Position numbers and translations under genes: made by a program
Shown: piece after piece, positions 5,455 to 12,664 of the stretch
How the letters are laid out: each line of letters opens with the position of its first letter
How positions within the stretch are numbered: the first letter of the stretch is position 1
The notes under the pieces: generated by a model
What the model was told of the DNA's origin: nothing
Seen by the model: only the letters and a program-made list of their open reading frames with translations
The model's database searches: none
Origin: AP-15 sp036008325
GTDB taxonomy: Bacteria > Pseudomonadota > Alphaproteobacteria > ATCC43930 > CGMCC-115725
NCBI GenBank assembly: GCA_036008325.1
Contig: DASYNW010000253.1
Coordinates: 1 to 17,421, forward strand
Length of the DNA stretch: 17,421 nucleotides
Direction of reading: 5' to 3'

Positions 5455-7053
5455 TCAGCTCTGCTCGCGGGTTTCCTTGAAGCGCAGGCTCGGCCATTCC
5501 TCGATCGTGGTCCGCAGATCCCAAGGGTTGCGGGCGAGGAACACCGGCACACCGTCGTGATCCTCGGCGCTGGCCGAGGGGTTGCGCAGGCGGAAGCGCG
5601 CGATCTCGGCCGGGTCGTCGGCTTCGAGCCAGCGCGCGGCCTGATAGGGCGCACCGTCGAGGCGGGTGGCGAGCCCATACTCGGCCTCGAGCCGGGCGGA
5701 CAGCACGTCGAGCTGCAAGGCGCCGACGACGCCGACGATCCAGTCGCCCCCGGTGTGCGGCTTGAACACGCGGGTCACCCCTTCCTCGGCCAGCTGTTCG
5801 AGCGCATGGCGCAGGTGCTTTGTCTTCATCGGGTCGTCGACGCGCACCCGGCGCAGGATCTCGGGGGCAAAGCTCGGGATGCCGGCGACCCGGATCTCGG
5901 CGCCCTCAGTCAGTGTGTCGCCGATCCGCAGGCTGCCGTGGTTGGGAATGCCGATGATGTCGCCGGGCCATGCCTCCTCGGCGAGATTGCGCTCGCGGGC
6001 GAGGAAAAACACCGGCGCCTGCACCGACATCACCCGCCCGGTGCGCACGTTCTTCAGCTTCATGCCGCGCCTGAACCGGCCCGAGGCGAGGCGCACAAAG
6101 GCGACGCGATCGCGATGCTGCGGGTCGACATTGGCCTGCACCTTGAAGACGAAGCCCGCGACCTCGGGCTCCTCCGGCCGAATCGCGCGCGCCCCATTGG
6201 CATCGAGGGCGGGCTGCGGCCGCGGCGCCGGCGCCAGGTCGGCGACGCCGTCCAATAATTCGCGCACCCCGAAATTATTGAGCGCGCTGCCGAAGAATAC
6301 CGGGGTCAGATGGCCGGCGCGAAACGCCTCGCGCTCGAACGGCGCACACAGCCCGCGCGCCATCTCGACCTCCTCGCGCAATTTCGCCACCGCCGCCTTG
6401 GGCAGCCGGCGCAAGAGCTCGGGATCATCGAGACCGCTGCACCTCACCGGCTCGACCACCCGGTCGTGCGCGTTGCGCTCGAACAGCAGCAGCGCATTCG
6501 CGAACAGGTCGTAAGTGCCGAGAAAATCCCGGCCCATGCCGATCGGCCAGGAGGCCGGGGCCACATCGAGCGCCAGGTTCTGCTCGATCTCGTCCAGGAG
6601 GTCGAACGGGTCGCGGCTCTCGCGGTCGAGCTTGTTGATAAAGGTCACGATCGGCACGTTGCGCAGCCGGCATACTTCAAAGAGCTTGCGGGTCTGCTCC
6701 TCGATGCCCTTGGCGGCGTCGAGCACCATGACGGCGCTGTCGACCGCGGTCAGGGTGCGATAGGTGTCCTCGCTGAAATCCTGGTGACCGGGGGTGTCGA
6801 GCAGGTTGAAAACCCGCCCCTGATGCTCGAAGGTCATCACCGCCGAGGAGACCGAGATGCCGCGCTCGCGCTCGATCGCCATCCAGTCCGAGCGTGCCCG
6901 CCGCCGGTCGCCGCGCGCCTTGACCTCGCCCGCCAGCTGGATCGCCCCGCCGAACAGCAGCAGCTTCTCGGTCAGGGTGGTCTTGCCGGCATCCGGATGC
7001 GAGATGATAGCAAACGTCCGCCGCCGCGCAATCTCGTCGTTGAGCGAGGTCAT
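5455..7053 (-). CDS. prfC: Peptide chain release factor 3 (RF3)
   Basis: This 532-residue translational GTPase recycles RF1/RF2 from the ribosome after termination, in the cytoplasm. G1 is SHPDAGKT at 18-25 in the typical N-terminus NDEIARRRTFAIISHPDAGKTT, G3 is DTPGHQDF at 86-93 and G4 is NKLD at 140-143. The RF3-specific residues RRARSDWMAIERERGISVSSAVM follow the P-loop, and the C-terminal third keeps VGALQLDVL and LEAEYG, as in RF3 and not EF-G. Length agrees with E. coli RF3 (529). The ATG at 7053 is chosen because it gives the standard N-terminus. It is the gene upstream of brnT on the same strand; prfC itself has the GC and codon use of the rest of the chromosome. Confidence 0.97.
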   Translation of the reverse strand: MTSLNDEIARRRTFAIISHPDAGKTTLTEKLLLFGGAIQLAGEVKARGDRRRARSDWMAIERERGISVSSAVMTFEHQGRVFNLLDTPGHQDFSEDTYRTLTAVDSAVMVLDAAKGIEEQTRKLFEVCRLRNVPIVTFINKLDRESRDPFDLLDEIEQNLALDVAPASWPIGMGRDFLGTYDLFANALLLFERNAHDRVVEPVRCSGLDDPELLRRLPKAAVAKLREEVEMARGLCAPFEREAFRAGHLTPVFFGSALNNFGVRELLDGVADLAPAPRPQPALDANGARAIRPEEPEVAGFVFKVQANVDPQHRDRVAFVRLASGRFRRGMKLKNVRTGRVMSVQAPVFFLARERNLAEEAWPGDIIGIPNHGSLRIGDTLTEGAEIRVAGIPSFAPEILRRVRVDDPMKTKHLRHALEQLAEEGVTRVFKPHTGGDWIVGVVGALQLDVLSARLEAEYGLATRLDGAPYQAARWLEADDPAEIARFRLRNPSASAEDHDGVPVFLARNPWDLRTTIEEWPSLRFKETREQS

Positions 7054-7146
7054 TAATCGGCTTCAGCTATCGCCAGATGCCGCCGACAGCGGCAGACCGC
7101 GCCAGGGGCCCCGAAAGGGCGTGGCGGGGCGGGTTATGAGAGGGGG

Positions 7147-7341
7147 CTACAAAGTGCCGAGCTGGCTCTCGCGAACCATCCGCTCATGGCCGTCCGTCGC
7201 GTTTTTGATCCGGTATTGCGGCGTGTTTCCCTCGAGCGGGAGCAGCCGGACGATGGTATAACGGCCCCTGCTCAACCGGTCGACGCCGGGGTCGGGAGAG
7301 AATTCCACCGCTTGGCCGACGCGAAACTTGTGTTGTGACAT
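7147..7341 (-). CDS. Small conserved protein of unknown function ('MSQHKFRVGQ' family)
   Basis: The 64-residue product is MSQHKFRVGQAVEF... ending in GHERMVRESQLGTL. The ATG at 7341 is set by a good Shine-Dalgarno GGGGAG seven nt upstream; the longer open frame beyond it is shadow sequence. The pattern 'KFRVGQ.VEF.P......RG.YTIVRLLP.E...PQYRIK.A.DGHERVVRESQL' is one I recognise as a common small protein of alphaproteobacteria with no assigned role. The alternating beta-strand pattern and the phrase PQYRIKNATDGHER suggest a small SH3-like barrel. It lies 80 bp downstream of a cold-shock protein gene on the same strand, so co-expression is plausible. Confidence 0.8.
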   Translation of the reverse strand: MSQHKFRVGQAVEFSPDPGVDRLSRGRYTIVRLLPLEGNTPQYRIKNATDGHERMVRESQLGTL

Positions 7342-7421
7342 GCTGATCTCCCCGGCCCCTGCCGCCGCGTCTGCGAAGGCGCTTGGCGCGCCCCGGCGGG
7401 CGGCGTCCGAGGCCGCTCGCA

Positions 7422-7628
7422 TTATGCGGCGTGAAGGTCGACCGCCGCGATCTTGCCTTGCTGGCCGTGCTCGAGCTGATAGCTGATCTTTTGCCCTTCC
7501 CACAAATTTCCGATGCCGGCGCGCTCGACCGCCGAGACGTGCACGAACACGTCCTTGGAGCCGTCCTCTGGCGCGATAAAGCCGTAGCCCTTGCGCGCGT
7601 CGAACCATTTTACCGTTCCGATATTCAT
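7422..7628 (-). CDS. Cold-shock domain protein (CspA family)
   Basis: This is a 68-residue single cold-shock domain that binds single-stranded nucleic acid and acts as an RNA chaperone. RNP1 is KGYGFIAP (13-20) and RNP2 is DVFVHVSAV (26-34); the N-terminal GTVKWFDA is standard. The ATG at 7628 has the Shine-Dalgarno AGAGGA with normal spacing; codons further upstream in the same frame are not Csp-like. Alphaproteobacteria carry several paralogues, so a specific csp letter is not assigned. The 243-bp gap upstream has room for the long 5' leader typical of csp genes and contains a strong hairpin at 7713-7731. Confidence 0.95.
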   Translation of the reverse strand: MNIGTVKWFDARKGYGFIAPEDGSKDVFVHVSAVERAGIGNLWEGQKISYQLEHGQQGKIAAVDLHAA

Positions 7629-7712
7629 CAAGCTTCCTCTACGAAATTCTCTGGCCGATGCTCTTACCAGCCCCAATCCCATCTCGATTTCGGCAACGCC
7701 GCAACTACAGGC

Positions 7713-7731
7713 CGGCAGCGAGGCGCTGCCG
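7713..7731. repeat. Perfect hairpin in the leader region of the cold-shock gene
   Basis: The arms CGGCAGCG (7713-7720) and CGCTGCCG (7724-7731) pair perfectly around a 3-nt loop, about 85 nt upstream of the csp ATG and about 140 nt past the stop of the upstream lipoprotein gene. It has no T-tract on the minus strand. It could be leader structure of the csp mRNA or part of a readthrough barrier. Confidence 0.4.
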
Positions 7732-7871
7732 TTCATCGAAACGCGATGTTTGTTAAATGGCCACTCGGGCATCCACCTGCAACTCTTCTTTGCCGCCGCT
7801 ATGGCGCTTCGGTTCGTCCCGCCGCAGTTTCGTCGGCCGCGGCGATTGTCCCGGCGTCGCTCGCCTGCGGT

Positions 7872-9218
7872 TCAATAGCCGAGGTCGCGAAAGTTTTGCG
7901 GCGCCGGGCTGACCACGACATTCCCCTGAGGCTCGACTTCGAGGACCGCGAGCTCGCGCTGGACCAGCCCCTGCGGGGTAAAGCGGAACAGTCCGTCGAC
8001 GCCGGTGAACCCGCTCGGGTTGAGGATAGCCTCGCGCGAAAAGGGTGGTCCGCCTTGACCGCGGGCCAGCACCGCGGCGAGCGCTGCGGCGTCGTAGCCG
8101 AGCGAGGCCAGGCGCGGCGGCTTCCGGCCATAAGTGGCGCGGTAGCGCTGCTCGAACTCGCGCCGCGCATCGGGCGGCGAGGCAGCGAACCAGCCGCCGT
8201 CGAGCGCCGGCTCGTCGCCGATGTCGGGCACGTCCCACAGGCCGCTGCCAAGGAGGCGCGTGGCCTTGGTGTCGAGCCCGGCGGCGACGAGCTCGCGGGC
8301 GATCGCTTTCAACCGATCGCCGCCTTCGGGCAGCAGCAGCGCATCGAAATTCGCCGGAGTCGGAGTCGGCGGCGCCGGCTGATCCGGTGCTGTCGGGACC
8401 GGGCCCGGCACAGTGGAGCCCGGCACAGTGGAGCCCGGCCCAGTGGAGCCCGGCCCAGTGGAACCCGGCGCGGTGGGGCCCGGCGCAGTGGGGCTCGGCG
8501 GGGCGGTGCCGCCGGGCAGCAGGCGCCGGAGCGCCGCCGAAGCATCGCCGCCACCCGCGCCGTAAAACGCGACTTGCGCCACCCTGCCGCCGGTCGAGGG
8601 CACGCTCTGGCGCAGCGCATCCACCATCAGGTGCCCATAAGCGGTGTCCGGGGCGAGTGCCGCAAAGCGTGCGATCCCGCGCTGGCGGGCATAGGCAACC
8701 TCGCGCACCACCTCCTGCCCCGGCAGAAAGCCCATTAAAAAGGTATTGCCGCCGGCGAGATCGGTCACCGTCGAAAAGGCGATGATTTCGACATGGGCAT
8801 CGCGGGCGATCGGCGTCACCGCCTCGACCTCGGCGGCGAGCAGCGGGCCGAGGATCAGGCTGACCCCATCGGCGAGGGCGGCGCGCGCGGCGTCGGCGGC
8901 CCCGCCGGGGGTGCCCCTGGTGTCGCGCGGAACCAGGGTCAGCCGATCGCCGCCGGTTTCGAACAGCGCCAGCTGCGCGGCGTTGAGGATCGCCTGACCG
9001 AGACCGGCATTGGGACCCGACAACGGCACCAGCAAAGCCACCTTGGCCGGCCCGGCGGCGACCGGCGGCGGGGGCGGCGGGGTTTGCGGCGGCAGCGGCT
9101 GGCCGTAGGGCGGTTGCGGGGCGATGACCGGCGCCGCTACCATCGGCGGCGGCACGCAGGAGGCCAGCGCGGCGACGACAAGGACAATCATCGGTGAGGC
9201 GAAATACCAGCGCGGCAC
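7872..9218 (-). CDS. LpoA-like lipoprotein, penicillin-binding protein activator / periplasmic-binding fold
   Basis: The 448-residue product has a lipoprotein signal peptide (PMIVLVVAALASC, lipidated Cys21) and a proline-rich tether (about 22-55, including a run of eight prolines). A type I periplasmic-binding fold follows from about residue 58 (KVALLVPLSGPNAGLGQAIL; SLILGPLLAAE; RFAALAPDTAYG; FDALLLPEGG; LASLGYDAAALAAVLA). This matches the C-terminal domain of E. coli LpoA, the outer-membrane activator of PBP1a, without its N-terminal TPR domain. The GTG at 9218 is preferred over the TTG two codons earlier because GAGG sits 6 nt before it. A proline/threonine/glycine-rich repeat (about residues 242-272) interrupts the fold. 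It diverges from rsmI, as yraM does from yraL in E. coli. Role in peptidoglycan synthesis is by homology. Confidence 0.85.
   Translation of the reverse strand: MPRWYFASPMIVLVVAALASCVPPPMVAAPVIAPQPPYGQPLPPQTPPPPPPVAAGPAKVALLVPLSGPNAGLGQAILNAAQLALFETGGDRLTLVPRDTRGTPGGAADAARAALADGVSLILGPLLAAEVEAVTPIARDAHVEIIAFSTVTDLAGGNTFLMGFLPGQEVVREVAYARQRGIARFAALAPDTAYGHLMVDALRQSVPSTGGRVAQVAFYGAGGGDASAALRRLLPGGTAPPSPTAPGPTAPGSTGPGSTGPGSTVPGSTVPGPVPTAPDQPAPPTPTPANFDALLLPEGGDRLKAIARELVAAGLDTKATRLLGSGLWDVPDIGDEPALDGGWFAASPPDARREFEQRYRATYGRKPPRLASLGYDAAALAAVLARGQGGPPFSREAILNPSGFTGVDGLFRFTPQGLVQRELAVLEVEPQGNVVVSPAPQNFRDLGY
8404..8493. repeat. 15-bp tandem repeat inside the LpoA-like gene
   Basis: Six consecutive 15-bp units (consensus CCCGGCMCAGTGGAG) run from 8404 to 8493, with a more diverged unit after. 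On the minus strand they encode the pentapeptide (S/P)T(A/G/V)PG. The unit length is a multiple of three, so copy-number change would keep the frame. Confidence 0.9.
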
Positions 9219-9322
9219 AGGCAACCTCGGGTGACAGCGGCGGGGGCGGCGAGCCTAGCGGCGCGCTTCGGCCGAGTAAACCCGACCCGGCCGAGCCGGC
9301 TGCCGCCGCGGGTGCGGCCGCG

Positions 9323-10165
9323 ATGCCGGGTCTGCACCTGGTCGCGACGCCGATCGGCAATCTCGGCGACGTCAGCCTGCGGGCTCTGGAGGTATTGCGC
9401 CGCGCCGACCAGATCTATTGCGAGGACACCAGGATTACCGCGCGGCTGCTAGCCCGCCACGCGATCAGGACGCCGCTTCGCACCTACCACGACCACAATG
9501 CCGAAGCGATGCGCCCAGCCATCCTGGCGGCGCTGCGCCGCGGCGAGCGGGTGGCCCTGGTCAGCGACGCCGGGACGCCGCTGATCGCCGATCCCGGCTA
9601 CAAGCTGGTGCGCGCGGCGATCGCCGAGGAGCTGCCGGTGACGGCGGCCCCCGGCCCATCGGCGGCGCTGACCGCGCTGATTCTCTCCGGACTGCCGCCG
9701 GACGTATTTCTGTTCGCCGGCTTTCTGCCCAAGCAGCAGGCGGCGCGCCGCCACGCGCTGGCCCGCGTCGCGCCGATCGAGGCGACCCTCATTTTTTACG
9801 AGGCGGCGCCGCGGCTCGCCGCAGCACTCGGCGATATGAGCGAGATGCTCGGCGCCCGGCTGGCCGCGATCGCGCGCGAGCTGACCAAAATGCACGAGGA
9901 GGTGCGGCGCGGGCGCCTCGCCGACCTCGCCGACCATTATCGGCAAGCGGGGCCGCCGCGCGGCGAGATCGTCATTGTCGTCGGCCCGCCCGAGCCGGCC
10001 CGCCCGGACATGGACGAGATCGACCGCCGCTTGGGTGCAGCGCTCGGCGAGCACGGCGTGCGCGAGGCGGCAACCCGGCTCGCCGGCGAGACCGGGCTGC
10101 CGCGCAGCGCGCTTTATCGCCGCGCGCTGGCGATCCGGGATGGGGCGCGGGACGGCGAGCCATGA
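9323..10165 (+). CDS. rsmI: 16S rRNA (cytidine-1402-2'-O)-methyltransferase RsmI
   Basis: This 280-residue SAM-dependent tetrapyrrole-methylase-fold enzyme methylates the ribose of C1402 in 16S rRNA. Motifs are HLVATPIGNLGD (5-16), YCEDTR (32-37), RVALVSDAGTPLIADPG (76-92), AAPGPSA (108-114) and FAGFLPKQ. The C-terminal region ends in the usual REAATRLAGETGLPRSALYRRAL. The ATG at 9323 gives a length close to E. coli RsmI (286); the frame is open to 9194, but those codons overlap the divergent lipoprotein gene. There is no clear Shine-Dalgarno. The stop overlaps the start of the next gene (ATGA), so translation of yraN is coupled. Confidence 0.95.
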   Translation: MPGLHLVATPIGNLGDVSLRALEVLRRADQIYCEDTRITARLLARHAIRTPLRTYHDHNAEAMRPAILAALRRGERVALVSDAGTPLIADPGYKLVRAAIAEELPVTAAPGPSAALTALILSGLPPDVFLFAGFLPKQQAARRHALARVAPIEATLIFYEAAPRLAAALGDMSEMLGARLAAIARELTKMHEEVRRGRLADLADHYRQAGPPRGEIVIVVGPPEPARPDMDEIDRRLGAALGEHGVREAATRLAGETGLPRSALYRRALAIRDGARDGEP

Positions 10166-10548
10166 GGCGCGTCGGACGCGACACCATCGTGCGGCGGCGG
10201 CGCGCCGAGCGCCGCGGGCGCGTGGCGGAATGGCTGTGCCTGTGGCATCTGCGGGTGCGCGGCTGGCGGATCGTCGCGCGCGGCTGGCGCTGCGCGGCGG
10301 GCGAGATCGACATCATCGCCCGGCGCGGCCGGGTGCTGGCGATCGTCGAGGTCAAGTCGCGCGGCGATGTCGGGGTGGCGGCGGCCGCGCTCGCGCCACG
10401 CCAGCGCCGCCGCATCGTGCGCGCCGCCGAAGCCTTTCTCGGCGCGCGGCCCGACCTCGCCGGGCTCGACCTGCGATTCGACCTGATGCTGGTCGCGCAG
10501 CACCGCCTGCCGCGCCATTGGCAGGGCGCCTGGCGCGCCGACGGATAG
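10162..10548 (+). CDS. yraN: YraN/UPF0102 family protein (PD-(D/E)XK nuclease fold)
   Basis: The 128-residue product starts at the ATG that overlaps the rsmI stop by four bases. The UPF0102 pattern is clear: RRGRVAEWLCLWHLRVRGWRIVARGWR, then GEIDIIARRG with E48 and D50, then LAIVEVKSR with E63 and K65. These are the residues of a PD-(D/E)XK nuclease core and resemble Holliday-junction resolvase relatives, but the substrate of the family is not established. The rsmI-yraN pairing is conserved across proteobacteria. The N-terminus is very arginine-rich (RRRRAERRGR), suggesting nucleic-acid contact. Length matches the family. Confidence 0.93.
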   Translation: MRRVGRDTIVRRRRAERRGRVAEWLCLWHLRVRGWRIVARGWRCAAGEIDIIARRGRVLAIVEVKSRGDVGVAAAALAPRQRRRIVRAAEAFLGARPDLAGLDLRFDLMLVAQHRLPRHWQGAWRADG

Positions 10549-10741
10549 CGGCGGGCGCGGTCGGGTGGGCAACGTGCGCTGCCGGCAACTCCTTGCCGCA
10601 GCGGGCAATTCGCGGCGGTTCCCGAGATGCGGCCAGGGCGCGAAGCGCGATGCCGCGAACCCCGGCCTGGACCAGCCACTGGAAACGCCGCCGGTTTATC
10701 GGAAAGATCGCAACGGGAAATTTTGGCGCCGGGGGTGAGCG

Positions 10742-11395
10742 GTGGCGAATTACCGGACGGTCCTGGGGGTTGCGCTCGGTCTCGGATCGATGGCCGTCCT
10801 CGACGGCTGCGCCTTGACCGTCGGCGGCACAGTCGATGATTTTGCCCTCAAGGCCAATGTCGAGACCGCATTGGCCGAGGCCGACCCGCAGATGCTGGCC
10901 GCCCCCAATGTGACCGTTTATGCCGGGCGCGCCCTGCTGACCGGCACCGCGCCGACGCCGCAGCTGAAGGCCCGGCTCGAGCAGGCGGCCGGCCAGGCGC
11001 CGGGCGTGCAGGCGGTTTATGACGAGATCGAGGTGGCGCCGCCCCAAAGCCCCTGGAGCTCGGCGCAGGATGCCTGGATCACCTCGCAGGTGAGATCGGA
11101 CCTGGTCTTCAACCGCGGCGTCCGCTGGGTCAATTACTCGATCGAAACAGTAGACCGTTCGGTCTATCTGATCGGCTCGGCGGGCAGCCCGGCCGAGCTA
11201 GAAACCGCGACCAACATGGCGCGGTATGTGCCGGGGGTGAAGCGAGTGGTCTCGTTTGTCGAGATCCGGCCGGCGGCTCCGCCCGGCGGCGGACCCTCTC
11301 CTTCGGCCGGATCCTATCCCTCTGCCGGCAGCGGGCCCGCGCCCGATATGCCTGCCGCGGCGCCCACGACCCCGGTCGAGGTGCAAAAGCTGTAA
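10742..11395 (+). CDS. dolP: DolP (YraP)-like double-BON outer-membrane lipoprotein
   Basis: The 217-residue product has a lipoprotein-type signal (VLGVALGLGSMAVLDGC, Cys23) and two BON domains: about 31-98 (VDDFALKANVETALAE, NVTVYAGRALLTG, VQAVYDEIEV) and about 107-176 (DAWITSQVRSDL, RSVYLIGSAGS, VPGVKRVVSFVEI). These align well by eye with E. coli DolP, which binds anionic phospholipid in the outer membrane and supports envelope integrity. A flexible tail rich in P, S, G and A (178-217) is extra compared with E. coli. The start is a GTG, chosen for the GGGGGTGA just upstream; no better ATG keeps the signal peptide. Its position after rsmI-yraN mirrors yraL-yraM-yraN-diaA-yraP, with diaA missing. 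The lipobox has an unusual Asp at -2. Confidence 0.88.
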   Translation: MANYRTVLGVALGLGSMAVLDGCALTVGGTVDDFALKANVETALAEADPQMLAAPNVTVYAGRALLTGTAPTPQLKARLEQAAGQAPGVQAVYDEIEVAPPQSPWSSAQDAWITSQVRSDLVFNRGVRWVNYSIETVDRSVYLIGSAGSPAELETATNMARYVPGVKRVVSFVEIRPAAPPGGGPSPSAGSYPSAGSGPAPDMPAAAPTTPVEVQKL

Positions 11396-11429
11396 GCGCG
11401 CAACGCCGCCGCGCGCAGCCGCCGCCGGC

Positions 11430-11493
11430 GATGAAGGTGGCCGGCGGTGAAGGTGGCCGGCAGTGAAGGGGGACGGCAGTGAAGGTGGACAGG
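11430..11493. repeat. Four tandem 16-bp repeats between dolP and the SirB1-like gene
   Basis: Four contiguous 16-bp units lie at 11430-11445, 11446-11461, 11462-11477 and 11478-11493, consensus RRTGAAGGTGGMCGGC. They begin 34 bp after the dolP stop and end 61 bp before the next start. Each unit carries an AAGGTGG-like Shine-Dalgarno element after a possible GTG, and the 16-bp period shifts the reading frame each time. No coding role is evident. Confidence 0.85.
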
Positions 11494-11554
11494 CAACCGC
11501 CGGAAAAATATCTTGCGCTTTCAGTCGACCCGCCGACCAGCAGCGAACCGGACC

Positions 11555-12448
11555 ATGAGCGAGCCGCCCGAGCGCCCCGAAGCCCAACGCCGCGAAGCCC
11601 CGCACCTCGAAGCTGAACGCCCCGATACCGAAAGTTGCGCGCGCTTTCTGCGCGAGTTGGGCGCCTCGGAGGGGCGCGTGCTGCCGATCGCCGAAGCGGC
11701 CTTGGCGCTGGCCTCGTTCGAGCGCCAGCGGGTCGATTTCGCCCGCTACCGCGAGCATCTGCGGCTCATTGCGCGCGATGTCGGGCGCCATCCGGCAGCC
11801 GCGGGCGATCTCGCCGGCCGCGCCCGCGCGCTCAACGAGATCATCCTCTTAAAGTACGGCTATTGCGGCGACGAGCTGACCTACGACGATGTGCAGAACG
11901 CCAACCTGATGCGGGTGATCGACCGCCGCAAGGGTCTGCCGGTGGTGCTGGGGATCCTGTTCATCGATGTCGCCCGCGCCCAGGGCTGGCAAGCGGCCGG
12001 GCTCGCCTTTCCCGGGCATTTCCTGATCCGGCTGGCCGAACGGGCCGAGCGGCTGATCCTCGACCCGTTTCACGGCGGGCAGGTTTGCGGCGCGGCCGAA
12101 CTGCGCGAGCTGTTGAAAGCGGTGGTCGGCGAGGACCGCGAGCTGGCGCCGCAATATTACGCGCCAGTTTCCGACCGCGACGTGCTGCTGCGTCTGCAGA
12201 ACAATCTCAAATCGCGGCTGATCCAGGAGCAGCGCCACGAGCGCGCGGTCAAGATCGTCGAGACCATGCTGATGCTGGCGCCCGATCTCGACGAGCTGTG
12301 GCGCGAGGCGGGCCTCTTACACCGCCAGCTCGGCAATCTGCGGGCCGCCGCGGCGGCGTTCGAGCAGTATGTCGTCCGCGCCCGCGATGGTGCTGCCCGC
12401 CATCAGGCCGCAGCGATCCTGCAGCAGCTGCGCGGCCAGTTGAACTGA
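11555..12448 (+). CDS. SirB1-type transglutaminase-like protein with TPR region
   Basis: This 297-residue protein has an N-terminal transglutaminase-like domain of the SirB1 (Transglut_core2) group and a C-terminal tetratricopeptide-like part. The core is seen as ALNEIILLKYGYCGDELTYDD (93-113), RVIDRRKGLPVVLGILFIDVARAQG (120-144), FPGHFLIR with H155 and LILDPF with D170. The Cys expected of an active transglutaminase in the VVLG segment is absent, as is common in this family, so enzyme activity is doubtful. Residues 208-297 (RLQNNLKSRLIQEQ, HERAVKIVETMLMLAPDLDELWREAGLLHRQLGNLRAAAAAFEQYV) form TPR-like helices. The ATG at 11555 is preferred to a TTG at 11513 that adds 14 atypical residues. The cellular role of the family is unknown. 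Confidence 0.88.
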   Translation: MSEPPERPEAQRREAPHLEAERPDTESCARFLRELGASEGRVLPIAEAALALASFERQRVDFARYREHLRLIARDVGRHPAAAGDLAGRARALNEIILLKYGYCGDELTYDDVQNANLMRVIDRRKGLPVVLGILFIDVARAQGWQAAGLAFPGHFLIRLAERAERLILDPFHGGQVCGAAELRELLKAVVGEDRELAPQYYAPVSDRDVLLRLQNNLKSRLIQEQRHERAVKIVETMLMLAPDLDELWREAGLLHRQLGNLRAAAAAFEQYVVRARDGAARHQAAAILQQLRGQLN

Positions 12449-12506
12449 CCGCGGCGCGCGGCGGGGCGGCGCCCGCGCGAAGCGGCGGCGAGGGCGAGCG
12501 TCGAGG

Positions 12507-12660
12507 TTACTTCGGGTCTCGCGCCGGCCCGCCCCAGAAACGCCGTTGGCGCCGCTCGGCCTCGCGGGGGTGATGGCCCCGTCCGCCGCCGCCGCGGTGA
12601 TCGCCGTCATCGCAGCGGCTGCGCCGTCGAGCCTGTCGGGCGGCAGGTCGAATTTGCATC
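12507..12660 (-). pseudogene. Possible frameshifted C-terminal gene remnant
   Basis: Immediately downstream of the DUF429-like stop, the minus strand reads CKFDLPPDRLDGAA, then AMTAITAAAADGAITPA in one frame. A one-base shift near 12550 continues it as EAERRQRRFWGGPARDPK and a stop at 12507. The joined pattern 'A...TAA.ADG.ITPAEAERR' resembles the C-terminal end of small helical proteins found with mobile-element and phage-like genes. No start codon or upstream half is seen. The assignment is uncertain; GC-rich chance reading is possible. Confidence 0.3.
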
Positions 12661-12664
12661 GGAT

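Noticed and set aside
7054..7146. Terminator in the GC-rich gap between the 64-residue gene and prfC
   Set aside because: Several short palindromes (GGGGCCCC, GCGG-TCTG-CCGC) exist but none has a T-tract.
8404..8493. CRISPR-like array
   Set aside because: The units are contiguous with no spacers and keep an open reading frame; it is a coding minisatellite.
7753..9360. 535-codon minus-strand open frame overlapping the LpoA-like gene
   Set aside because: It is an out-of-frame reading rich in Arg, Ala and Pro; the lipoprotein frame has signal peptide, lipobox and binding-protein motifs.
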